DNA of 64,000 bases from Cycas panzhihuaensis (taxonomy: Eukaryota > Cycadophyta). Below are positions 20,928 through 31,696 of this stretch, piece by piece. Numbering within the stretch: the first letter of the stretch is position 1; the number at the start of each line of letters is the position of its first letter. The notes beneath the pieces are model-generated. The model was not told where the DNA came from. It was given only the letters and a program-made list of their open reading frames with translations, and made no database searches. The position numbers and the translations under genes are program-made. The stretch lies in NCBI GenBank assembly GCA_023213395.1, contig CM041465.1:234801741-234865740 (forward strand). Reading direction: 5' to 3'.

Positions 20928-23672
20928 TGGATGCGTGTCTACGGGATAGTCACCTAGCTTGGTAGGAATGATGATGGTTGATGGTGGTATCGAGGGTGTG
21001 GGTGAAAACCTACAAGTGAAGCAAGTATCGCACAGGGCACCCCGTGCACCAGAGCGTGAGTTCTGGACCTGTAAATGATACCCAACTACCTTGGAGTGGT
21101 CCTCTATCCCAAAGAGAAAGAGGGAAAACAAGAAAGGTAGTTTAGATAAACTTGAGAGGAAGATCCTCCTACCCTTGGATGGCTGGAAGGGGAAGAGAGG
21201 AGTCCTCAAAGGTTTCCCTATGATGGAGGGAAATGAGCGGGGATAAAGTAGGCAATAGCCTACAATGTGACCGAGTTCCTCTTGGTTATTTGACCAAGCA
21301 AATAAGGCCAAGAGGGAGGGAGAGAAATGAGAATGGGACAACTAAACCAAAGTTTCCCCTAATGATCTGAAAAAGAAACAGGAATAGGTGTCACATATAC
21401 AAGCAAACAATGCCAAGTGGGAATAAACCAAAAGGGTAAGCTAGGCTTTACAAGCAAAGGAAAAGGAAAGGGTAAGTTTCCTATAGGTCCTTTTCCTATG
21501 AGGGTTAAATGTATAATATGCAAATATACAAATGTAAATAAAAGATATTATTTCCCCTTTCACTTTTATGTGTAACCTACTTAACTAACACATAGATCCT
21601 AGATAAAAGTAAGAAAGGGAAAGCGAGAGTTAAAGGGAGGATGCATGTACTTGGAAGATGTAGTGGCCGATGGAGGACTTCACCCACACATAATGTACAT
21701 CCTCGTGTCAATCCAAGGATGCATAGCCAAGTCTTAACGTGAATGACAGGGGCTTCCTTACCTTCCCCTTTATGAAAAGAAAGCGAAAAGGAAAGAAGCG
21801 AAAGAAAAGGAACAAAACAGTAGACCTTACCCAGATTCGAACGCTTTATACCTTCGCAAGAGCACCACGACAACCTACACATGCACGGACTTATCCCTTC
21901 TAAGAAGGGGCTGTAAAAGATAAACTATGTACATGTAAGTATATATATGATATTTATGTTAGAGTATTAGCAAAAAATAGTTGCTACAATAAGCTCTAAA
22001 AACCCCTCTCAAGCAAGGATAAACATCAAGCAAAAATGGGGCAAGGGAAGCCTCAGGATGGCCAACCCTCTACTAGGTTCTCCACACAACTCTCAAGCAT
22101 AATAAGGTGATGATAAAGGCAACCAAGGACAGCTAAGAGATACAAAGAAAAGAGGAATAAAGCATTGGGGAAATATACAAGATACAGAATTGCTATGGGC
22201 AGTAATCCGGTGCACAAACCCTTGCCAATGATATCAAGGGATACCCAACAATATGAGGGACACTATGAGGGTCCAAACAAGAGGCGAGTAGTCCTGGAAT
22301 CAATGTAGTAATGGGCTGTGTACGTTGATAATCCAACGCAAGACTATGACTCAATCACTCCTAATTGTCCCAAGAAGAGCATGGAGCAAGAGAAGAGAAG
22401 GTGGGAAGGGGTCACCCTTAGAGCGAAGGACTGAAAAGGGAGGCTGCCCCACCTTGCTCTCTTCACCCACCATTATGAATCTTCTCCCACTACTCCCTTG
22501 AAGAAAATCAGTGGAGAGAAAGGTAGAGTTGGGAGACAACAAGCCAAATATAATGGAAAACAACTTTGCAACGGTGAAACCTGAAGGAAAATAGACAAGT
22601 AAGACAAGAAATAGGTCCAAAATGGGGGTAACTTACCATAAATTTGGAAGAGAAAGGTTTGGAAGACCTGTTGGGCAGATATATGGCAGATCTAGACCTG
22701 CTAACAGCAAGGAAGAGGACCCTGTAATAGTTTACAGTAGAGATTCCAATGGACAGCTGAAAGGGATACTTGCTGGGCTAGTTAGAGAAGAACCAGCACT
22801 AAAATTGCTTAATAAAACTTGGAGAGAGGTTTCCCACCATGGAAGTAAGGAGTTACAAGTGAATCCTAGCTTGGGGTTGTAGGAAATGCAAGCCTGCAAG
22901 TACACCTATAGTAGAAAGAGAAGGACAGCAAAAGTTGTAGAAGGAACTGTTGTGTTGGAGAGTAAAAATGACCTAAGAGAGCCTCAAAATGATAAGGGTT
23001 TAGATACTTATACCCATCCCAGCCTAAGTGAGTGAATAGAGTGCGAATAGGGCTGAGATGGAGGCAAGACCACGTGGTGATTCTGCGGGAAATGTGAGAA
23101 TTGCTACGGTAGATTTTAAAAAATAACTAACAATAGTCTCATCATGGTAAACTTTGCAGTCCCGCTAAGTTTACAGTAGTGTAGGACCAAAAATCCAAAA
23201 TGGTAGAATTTTAGGTTCCAGGAGCTCTGGGAGGTGATGTGGCAGGTTTGGGAGGGGCTGGTCCTCCTGTCTAGGTGGCTGAAATAGTTCAAAATGCATG
23301 TGGACAGAGGTAAGCAAACATCAACAGGCAAAAGGTCCTAGAAATAAGGTGCTAGGAGCTCAAGGTCGAGGCATGAATGGGTCATACAGTCTAACAGAAA
23401 CTTGAGCCAATGTGGAGATAGCATGGAGAGTCGTAAAGTGCCATGGGGATGCCTACCTTATGGAAAGGTAGATCCCACTAGGTCATCATAGGCTCACGAT
23501 ATGACAGGCAGCATGAACAGGTAACAAATGCAAAGTAATCACGCAAATGAAGCAAGCAGTCATGCAACGAGGTAACACTTTTGTCAACCTTTCCAACGAA
23601 ATAGTACAAGTAAAAAGGGAGAAGTATACCTGAGTCGACCTATCCATATCCATTCCCGGTAGCCAGGAAACA
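20928..23672 (-). repeat. 5' LTR of element A (2745 bp)
   Basis: Plus-strand start TGGATGCGTGTC, end CCAGGAAACA. It is collinear with 7436-10200 over its full length. A TATA motif lies at 23006-23012 on the minus strand, which would drive the A transcript. Confidence 0.92.
23006..23012 (-). promoter_or_regulatory. LTR TATA box (A, 5' LTR)
   Basis: The minus strand reads GGTATAAGTATC, about 665 bp from the LTR start. It is collinear with 9527-9534, 38644-38651 and 59147-59154. Confidence 0.6.
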
Positions 23673-23677
23673 GAATC
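23673..23677. repeat. Target-site duplication of element A, right copy
   Basis: GAATC follows the element end GGAAACA and equals 7431-7435. The sequence on both outer sides is element E. Confidence 0.9.
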
Positions 23678-24619
23678 CAAGGTGTAAGGCACAAAGAATG
23701 ATGAGAGGGATGCTCCCTTCACATGTTGAGAAGGGATAAAGGATGAGGAGGATCCTCATTGTCATCATTAGACTCTTGGTCACTTATAACAATGAGGTAT
23801 CCATAACTCCCAATTCTAGTAAGGGTAAAATGAATGAGGTTGGATGAGGAGGGAAGCATGTCCTCTCCTTCTTAGGTGTTTTGAACATTGCTAGGATAGG
23901 GGATCAATGGGGTAGATGGATCCTCAACCTCATTGGTTGACCCAAAGATTGTTTGGCAGGGTTGGTGACACGATTGACTAAGGGGGGACTCCCAAAGGAT
24001 AACTTTCATTCATCCTTCATGGATGAATTTGAGTTACCCCATCTAGAGGAATAAATAATCCTATTTGGTCTAACCATGGGCATCCTAATAAGAGATTATA
24101 GTCCACATCTATATCAAGGACCATGATATCAATTTAGATAGTTTTATCCTCTAGGGTAAGGTGGATTGACAACATTCCCAAGGGTGCCTTCTCACTACCA
24201 TCATAGCCCTGGCATCTCCATGGGACCAACTCAAGAGCTCCTATTCCTATGTCCTCTACCATGTGAATTGACAAGGCATTAACCAAGGAATCATTATCTA
24301 TAATGGTCCTCTTTAGGGTACAATTAGGGGTATCTATAGTAATGGTTAAAGGGTAGTACCATTGCATTCCCTTTCAGTAATGGGAGGGAGGTCTCTTAAG
24401 TCAAAAGTGATAAGCGGCACCCCATTCTAGGTCTTACCTACTGAATGGATGAGGGAATCATTTTAACCTAAAGCCTTTAAGAGGATGTCTTGTTGCTTAG
24501 GGCAACTCTGTAAGATGCCCATCATGGACATGCCTACAACAACATTATGTAGTTCTTTAATAATAAAAAAGGTCTTCCCTTTCTTAGTGGGTTGAGGAAG
24601 TTCCCTTTAAAAATCATAA
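23678..24619 (-). mobile_element. Element E, right part: linker and protease
   Basis: Sequence resumes homology to E's missing part after element A. It matches A 17410-18275: a linker (EDPSSSSSNL-like, DESND-like), then protease motifs at 24134-24367 on the minus strand: ITIDTPNCTLKRTIIDNDS, VEDIGIGALELVPWRCQGY and HLTLEDKTI. Homology to A ends abruptly after AAATCATAA at 24619, where element F begins with TG. Confidence 0.8.
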
Positions 24620-27070
24620 TGTTGGTAGGGTTATAAGGAATTCTTGGGTTCAATCCCTAGTAAGGTTACCAAAAAATGGTTATGCACTTAGGGGAGACCT
24701 AAATATCTTTAAATTCTTTTTACAATTAAAATTGGGAGACACAAAGCTCAAGAAGACCTAAGGGACCATCTTTACCTAACTCATAATGAGGAGTCTTTGC
24801 CTAGTAGTGTCACCTAATGAAGTGTGGATGAATATGATAAAAGGTGTGGATATGAAATAGGATGATAGAATCCACTAACCTAGACAACTTAATGAAGGAG
24901 TTCTAAATTTAGAGCCGTACTAACAATATCCTTCCTAGGGACTCCTCTCATGCGATCCTTTTAACCTTTTGAGTTTTATCAAGATGTAGGAGAGGGTAAG
25001 CTAACGGAAAGGTGGTTTATCTTGTCCTTGTTCCTTGTTCTAGTTTGTGTTCACTTTGTTTATTTTTTTCTTTTATCGTCTTCTTCTTTCTAGATTTTTT
25101 ATATGATTACAAAGAGATGAAGCCAAGAGAGCAAGATAATGCAACCAAAGAAACTACAAGATCATACTCACATAAACCTTTTTGTTTTCTTTTTTTGTTT
25201 TTATTTTTTTAAATCAAAAGCAAACAAACAAGAAATAATACATGCAAATTCTCTTTTTTCTTTTTTCTTTTTTTGTGTTTTTCAAAATAAAATATGTATA
25301 TGTAATAATAAAAGAAAGCTTTTCTATATACAATGTGCATGTTTCACTTCAAAAGAGATGATGTTACTCAAAATCTAAAACTCACTATATAATTTTTATA
25401 TAAATTTCTTCTAAAAGAGACCAATCAACATGCAAACCTAGCCAATAAGCTTCAACCTTAATACATGCAACCAATTCTCTTAAAAAAGTAATGAAATAAT
25501 GCATAAAAAAGAGAGATTCTTAAAAGAAACTACTGCTATTTTTTTATAATATTTAGACCTATGAGATGCTGGACAAATCATAAATCTAAACAATAATCAT
25601 TCATACAAAACTAATCCCTAAAGGTTCTATCACAATTGCAGTAGTAAGAGCTCCAAAAGGATACTTATACCCTATGAAATACTAAAAGTCAGAAATATTT
25701 TATCCATGCAATATTCTCAACTTTTCATTCTCAAAGTAAAGAAGCTAACTTAAAAATAAAAGCGCATGTAATCACAAGAATATATAAGAATTTCTTTCTT
25801 ATTGTGAAGAACGCCTCAAAATGGTAGTTTTCTATTTAATTGACTAACTTTTCCACAAAATTTCCTTCAAAGCAAATCAAAGAAAGAAGAACAACAACCA
25901 AAAGAGCCTAAACTAGAGCCTAACAATGCTGAAAGAGAGTGGTAAACCAATTGAAATACTAACTGCTATAACAGAGAGGGAAGGAATAGCTAGATGTATG
26001 GTGGAGAGATGACCATGTCCCACCCTAGTCTACCCTTAGGGAACCCCACAAAGGGCTAGCCTTTTAGTGTATATTTTAGTATCCAAAACCAAAACAAGAT
26101 CAAAATAGCAATCAACCAAAGAAAAGAAAAGTTTCTGAGACAAAATCACCTTTAAAACACCATGAAATAAGCTGAGAATTCAATAGGGAAGATCTTACTA
26201 AATTAGAAGAAGTTTGAAGCATAAAACTTAATGAAAATCTAAGAAAATGGAAGCTCAGACCACAAACAATTAAATAGAAGCAACACAGTGATAAAACTCC
26301 TTCAAGATTTCACCCAGTAGTCTTTAAGAAATCAAATTCTCAAACTTATAGTAGTAATCCTCAAGAAATCTCTAAAAACTTCAAAAAATCTCATAAAACT
26401 AGAGAGAAAATCACTTCTAACTCATCCCTTTATAATCAATAAAGACTCTAGATGACTTCTAGGCATCAAAGGAATCAAATCCCACTAAATCTAGGCAGTA
26501 GCATGCAAAAGTTTGGCACACTACTAGAGTTTTCATTGCATGATAATGAAAATATGATCAGTCACATTTTTCACCTACCCAAAATGTGACTTTGTTCTAA
26601 AAATGCAATAATAGTAAAGTTAAAAATTGATCAAAAAATAATAATAATTAATGTTCAATGAGAATCTAATGATGAAAATAACTTTATTAAGGAGTAAATA
26701 AGCCCAAAATTAGGTGAAACACATTAAATACAAGCCCAAAAGCTAATATAACAACAAAATCTTGGGTGAAACCTTGAAAATAAACTAAAAATAATAAACT
26801 TTGAAAGAAAAATGAGGTTAAGTTGATCATAAAAGAAAAATTTTGGTGTCATAGTTTACATCATCGATAGATAGTAGTAAAAATACAAGTCACACTAACA
26901 TTCATTATATTTCATCAATTAAAATTCATGCATCACTTTAATAAAACATGGCATAATCCATCAAATACAAACAACATCCATGAATTACTTCTATGAAACC
27001 ATATACAATATGTTAGAATTTATTAATATAAGCCAAATACAAACTAAGAGGCTAAGTTTTTGGTGAAACA
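24620..27070 (-). repeat. Probable 3' LTR of element F (about 2.45 kb)
   Basis: On the plus strand it starts TGTTGG exactly where element E breaks off and ends GGTGAAACA, recalling the GGAAACA end of the A/B LTRs. A minus-strand TATA (ATTATAAAGGGATG, 26429-26436) sits about 635 bp from the LTR start, as in A. No second LTR is available for proof. It contains long T-rich tracts (25040-25270) and no credible gene. Confidence 0.5.
26429..26436 (-). promoter_or_regulatory. Candidate LTR TATA box of element F
   Basis: The minus strand reads TTATAAAG followed by GGATG, at the same distance from the LTR start as the TATA of A and B. Confidence 0.4.
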
Positions 27071-27317
27071 TTTACCTCATTAACACGTAAGACTCCTATT
27101 CTAGAAAGAGAAATAGGATGGTGAGAGGTGGCAATGATGCAAATATCTATCTTTCTAGCCAGAGTAATAGGAATTAGATGAAATGTATCGATGATGAGAT
27201 AATACTACTCTATGATCTAACATAAAATGAAATCCACACGATAACTAGATTCAATAGAATTCCTACTAGTAAATCTTCATAAAAAGGCTAGGTAACTCTG
27301 GCCAAAACATAACTATT

Positions 27318-27600
27318 TATATCTCTTGCCCAAAAGGACTGGATATGTAATCTCTATAAATCTACCCAAAAGGACTAGGCATTAGCCAACATCCCTAAAA
27401 ACTTACCTAAATAAGACTAGATACTCATCACCTAATGGCCACAAACTGGATGGGACTTTCACTGTCAAATGAATACTACCTATTACCTATAAATTAGATG
27501 GGACTCTCATTAAACGAATACTACCTATTACCCATAAACTAGATGGGACTTTACCAAATGTCCACAAACTAGATGGGCCTCTACTATACACTTAATCATA
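27318..27600. repeat. Minisatellite 1 in the 3' region of element F
   Basis: Imperfect copies of ACAAACTAGATGGGACT at about 27441, 27490, 27534 and 27563, spaced 49, 44 and 29 bp. They are preceded by copies of CCCAAAAGGACTAG-A (27318-27420). Confidence 0.7.
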
Positions 27601-27985
27601 GTTTATCTCTCTTTAACCATGCATTGGAGGGAAGTCTTTTTATTAGAGCAAAAAGAATGGGCTATCATAGTTCACTAGCTCATTAACATATGACTTTTCA
27701 GAGTAAACCTATCATAGTTTAGCCTCATTAATGGGGTGAGGGCTTTCTAAGAATGATTATCATCTTTTAATCTCATTAATGATCGAATTAGGAGGGATCC
27801 TTATCATAGTTTAGGCTTATTAACAGGTATGGAAGTCTCAGAGCATGAATCCTATCATAGTTTTAGCTCATTAATAGACAAAAAAAGGTTCAGAGCAAAG
27901 GTCTTGTCATAGTTTAGGCTCATTAACAAGGAAGAAAAAGTCTTATCATGGTTTAGACTCACTAACAAACAAATAAAAGCTTAGA
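27598..27985. repeat. Minisatellite 2 in the 3' region of element F
   Basis: About eight degenerate copies of TATCATAGTTTAGGCTCATTAA at 37-58 bp spacing (for example near 27712, 27803, 27852, 27905 and 27943). The same word occurs once in the corresponding 3' region of A (10519) and B (39636), so F has amplified it. Confidence 0.75.
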
Positions 27986-28162
27986 GTTACTCCCTGTAAA
28001 GGTAAATATCAAAAATTATTAAATGAGGTGGGATCTAGTGATGAATTATACCTCCAAAGGGAAGAAAGAGCTCCATTAATCTGCATCATATAATCAAATA
28101 ATAATTTAGTCTTTAACAAAATGAATATATATATTTTTTATGTTTTAATATTGATTTGGTAG

Positions 28163-29050
28163 ATGGACATCACGGAGAGGGTAGCAACAGAAGAAGCTCC
28201 TGTAGTAGGGAGAGGGAGAGGAGGAGGACACAATGGGGGACCACATAGTGGTAAAGGTGGCAGACAAGGAGAGGAGGTGAAAGGAGAAGGTAGAGGAGGT
28301 GCCTCCTCTAGTGGTAGAGTAGGAGGTAGTCACTAGGTGCTTAGAGGAGGAGGTGGAACACCTGCGGAGGGGAGAGGAGGCTCCATTCAGAACATGGAGC
28401 TAAGGTTTGTTGATGACTAGGGTAGGAATGGATGGATTAGATCTGGCAAGGGAGGAGTTACACAGGAGGCTTGCTAAGAGCCACAAAGAAGAGAGGTACC
28501 ACCAACAGGGGAGGTATTAGGTGGAGAGTGAGAAGGAGGAGGATCTCTATGTATATGGTTTAATTGGTTTAGTTATCACATCACATTACGTTCCTTTTCA
28601 ATAGGTGATAAGATAGTTACACTGAGGGAGGTTCAAAGGACCCTAGAGGTGATATTTCCTTATATTCTAATATCAGATGAGGCACCTTCTTGGAACATAG
28701 TGGATCATAAACTACTAGGGCACCATATAAAGTTTTATAGATATGTACTCAAATATTGAGAGCTCTATATAGATACGAGGGTAGAGCTACAGAGATGAGA
28801 GTTAGAACTGAGGGTGGGCAAGGAGGAGAGGAGACACTTGTAGAGATGACACTAGCTTAGGTGGGATCCAGGTATACTCCATCAACTAGTGCTACAATAT
28901 AGCAAGGATGACACCACCTCCCACCTAAAGGAGTGTCTACACATGGGGAGACTTTGAGTAAGAGGGAGAGAGCATACCCAAATATATCTCAAAATCCTCA
29001 TCAGGAGTTAGAGGGATTATAAGTGTATGATATACCGCATAGGAGACAGG
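28163..29050 (+). pseudogene. Antisense mobile-domain-like gene tail in element F
   Basis: The plus strand begins after acceptor TTGATTTGGTAG (28151-28162) with a Gly/Arg-rich frame (GRGRGGGHNGGPHSGKGGRQ) to a TAG near 28335. A pyrimidine-rich acceptor TTCCTTTTCAATAG ends at 28604. A charged exon follows to about 29050 (RALEVIFPYILISDE-like, then ELRVGKEERRHL). The exon after 28604 parallels exon b of A and B, which also follow a T-rich intron. No mobile-domain core is recognisable here. Similarity is weaker than among A, B and E. Confidence 0.4.
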
Positions 29051-29984
29051 AGGATGATGCAAGGCATTTTATAAGCCTCTAGTATGTATTATAGATGTAT
29101 GTATTATGAGTCACCTAGGTGATAGATGTACCATATTTTGATGTCATGTATATATTGGTCTCTTCTCTTTCAAAACATTTATATGATTAATTGACTCTAA
29201 ACCTTTCACCCCCCTTATTCCCATTTACATTTGAGCATAGCATACACTCATTAGTGCAACTTGTTTAAAGGAAACATGTAATAAATTTTATCATTTTTAC
29301 TTTTTTTTATTCTTTTATGATTATGTACTTTTTTTAAATTTTTGTCATACTATATGCATGGTAGTTTATACTCGTTCTAGAGTAAAGATGGTTTAGGAAA
29401 GACAAAATTATGGAAAAGAATGAAAACTAGAAGATAAATAAAAGATTAAAATGGGATAAGTGAAATGTTTACTTATTCTATTCTTATAAACTTAAAACCA
29501 CCTAGAACCCAAACAGTAATAAGTTTATAAAAGTAGAAGATGGAGTAATATGAACCTCCTAAAAAGAAAACTCATATAACTCATATCATACTCTTAATAG
29601 ATTATATAAACATAGGATAACCCTACATTTACATAATATATCATAAAGAAAATAAGTTGTTTACCAAATGAAACTAATCTCACTTAATAAACTATGAGTT
29701 ATCTAAGTATATTGGATTCCTTATTGGCTCCTTTTAAGGGCGAGAAGCTTTTAGGGACTTTCCCCCTACTAAGATCCTCCATAGCCCAAGATTCCTACAT
29801 GGGTCTAGCCCTTTCACATATCTCATTTTAGTCTCATACCTATTGCCACAATCTCTTAGATACCCCAATCAATAGTCTTACCAAACCAATAGTTTATACT
29901 CATCATAGAGTGGTAGTTTTTACTTATTTCAGAGTAATAGTTTATACTCATTCTAGAGTGGTATGCCACTAGTTGAAAGAAGTA
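29051..29984. other. AT-rich spacer in element F
   Basis: No gene is supported. It contains long T runs (29300-29345) and the repeated word TTTATACTCATTCTAGAGT (29370, 29888-29970). The segment CTTTCCCCCTACTAAGATCC (29760) resembles a family PPT region but is not next to an LTR end. Confidence 0.35.
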
Positions 29985-30375
29985 AGTCAATTGAAATAAT
30001 CATTAAGGATCAAGGAAATGAGAGCATCAGCTTCAAGCTTAAGGGTATAAGGTACATACCAAATGGTCATTGAAGCAAATAGAGATAATAATGCTAAATC
30101 CTGATGATGTAAGAAAAGGAGTCATGGAGAGTAGACCTAGTACATTCCAACCAATTGATAGACTATAACCTGAGAGTTGGCATATAAAGTAATAGGTTGA
30201 AGGTAAAAGTGAGAGACATCTAACAAGGCTCCTATGATAGTAAAATATTTAACTTCATTATTGATTGCCCTAGGTATGAAAAAACCTATGGAAAAGAGGG
30301 GATTCCCTAATTGGTCATAAACCACTCAAGCAAAAGTAAACGGTCCTGGGTTTCCTCTACTACCCCCATCAGTGA
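29985..30375 (-). pseudogene. Second RNase H (aRNH) of element F
   Basis: The best-preserved aRNH N-terminus in the window. The minus strand reads SIFTDGGSRGNPGPFTFA, a textbook RNase H start with the first Asp, then PRAINNEVKYFTIIGALLD (Lys at the catalytic Glu place), YANSQVIVYQLVG (Asn for the third Asp), and IWYVPYTLKLEADALISLIL with the last Asp. It lies between the integrase C-terminus and the antisense-gene-like segment. Stops in the second half inactivate it. It proves that the motif in A, B and E is a true RNase H fold. Confidence 0.78.
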
Positions 30376-31439
30376 AGATACTCAATGCCATAGGAACAAG
30401 AGGATTAAAACTTAGAGACTATGTGATTAAGAAGGGAAGGTATGGGAATCAGTCAGTAAGGAGATGGTGGTAAACATAGATCTCTGACTACGAGGAAGAA
30501 AGAAGAAGGAGCCCAAGTAAGATGATTATAATCAAAACAACAAAATGTTAAGCAGGGTTTGATCATAATTGAGGCCATGGTAGACCCAAGCAAATAGATC
30601 CAAAAATCTTGAATGACTCATCCAAATGAACCCAACCTATATATAGATAGGTGGGGATGAAGTCGTCACACGACATGCCCTAGATTATAAGAGGATGAAA
30701 ATAGTAAACTTTCTTTTACTTTCTTTTTAACTATGTTTTTTTTAACTTCACTTTTCTTTACTTTTCAATTCCACCTTTTATAAGAATAAGATTATAATTA
30801 TCCACTAAAGAGACTCTTCTGCTCAACATAGTAAGGATTTCTCCTTTTTAACATAATCTAAAAAAAGGGAATGGGGCCAATCTCCTTAAGGAATAAACTA
30901 TGGAAAAAGAGGAGATCAAAATCATGGTGTCTACAAGCATGAAGGGAAGGCAATAAAATGAGTATATACTCTACAGGAATAATAGAGAGAAATGAGGATA
31001 ATAAAATAATCAACAATTGGTGATATATGACTAAAAAGGAAATTCCAAGGTAAGAAACTGAAACTAATAAATAAAAGTATGCTCTGAATTAATGAGTATG
31101 TACTTGAAGCTGATGAAGGCATTTCTCTTTACAAGATGAAAGTAAAATAAAGTTAGGGGCTTAAGTTCTCTTTTGAGTATAGAACCCAAAGGAGAATGAG
31201 ATCCAACAGTAATGATAGACAACTCACAATCATTATAGATGCTAGAAAGAGTAAGAAACGTACATGATTATGAGTAGGGTCTATCATAAAAACACTACAA
31301 TGCTTATGGAAAGTAAAAAGAAGTGGAAAAGAAGGGAGCATTTACCTATAGTTTTATCTTGTTAGGCAAAGGAATGAGTTTTAGAGTTGTAGTTTATCCT
31401 TATTGCGGAGATAGTCACATGCATGTTACTAGGCATAAA
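30376..31439. other. Spacer between aRNH and integrase (element F)
   Basis: AT-rich, no conserved reading frame. Short minus-strand ORFs at 30931-31122 and 31153-31341 have low-complexity hydrophobic translations and no counterpart in A or B. Confidence 0.4.
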
Positions 31440-31691
31440 ATCTTCTCAAGTATTAAGAATTAATGGGCCTCTTAAACTCTAATCCTTTCAATGTCAAAAT
31501 TTGATAGGTTCCATTAGTTAAATCCTCAATTATCAAGAAAGGTCCTGTCTATTTAGGAGAAAACTTAGGTTGTTTATCATGTAAATATTCTAATTTTAGA
31601 ACTTTATTACCAATGTTAAACTTCCTAGGTTTAAGATGCCTATCATGGGTAGCTTAGACCCTAACCTTGGATGCCATATTATTCTGCAAAG
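31440..31691 (-). pseudogene. Integrase C-terminus of element F
   Basis: The minus strand matches the GPF domain of E (4240-4050) and B (44118-43876): LKFSPK-TGPFLIIEDL, GTYQILTLKGLEF. The upstream part is cut off by LTR X. It shows that F is a gag-pol element in minus orientation. Confidence 0.65.
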
Positions 31692-31696
31692 CCTAT

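Larger units (their letters stand above)
7436..23672 (-). mobile_element. Element A: near-complete Tat/Ogre-like Ty3/gypsy retrotransposon
   Basis: A 16.2-kb element inserted into E. It is bounded by LTRs at 7436-10200 and 20928-23672, both starting TGGATG and ending GGAAACA on the plus strand. It is flanked by the 5-bp duplication GAATC (7431-7435, 23673-23677). Internal order along the minus strand: PBS, gag, protease, linker, RT, RNase H, integrase, antisense mobile-domain gene, aRNH, PPT. A deletion of about 0.75 kb at 14558 removed the integrase C-terminus relative to B. A short hand alignment of the two LTRs (about 116 positions) shows 11 differences, 10 of them transitions, so the insertion is old. 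Confidence 0.93.
24620..31691 (-). mobile_element. Element F: AT-rich divergent Tat-like element, 3' half only
   Basis: Minus-strand order: integrase C-terminus (31691-31440), aRNH (30375-29985), a plus-strand mobile-domain-like gene tail (28163-29050), minisatellites (27318-27985) and a 3' LTR (24620-27070). The 5' half is cut off by LTR X at 31697. It is more AT-rich than its neighbours. The order of aRNH and antisense gene is swapped relative to A and B. CATAA at 24615-24619 is the candidate target duplication, but the other end is outside the window or lost. Confidence 0.65.

Noticed and set aside
24645-24675. GGGTTCAATCCC, resembling a tRNA T-arm / Pol III B-box
   Set aside because: No A-box, anticodon arm or acceptor stem is found around it, the stem has a mismatch, and it lies inside the probable LTR of element F.
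25012-25378. Phe-rich plus-strand ORFs that look like membrane proteins
   Set aside because: They arise from T-rich tracts inside the F LTR; composition alone explains the hydrophobicity.
27318-27985. Possible CRISPR-like repeat/spacer pattern
   Set aside because: Repeats are degenerate, spacing is irregular (29-58 bp), there are no cas genes and the context is a plant retroelement.
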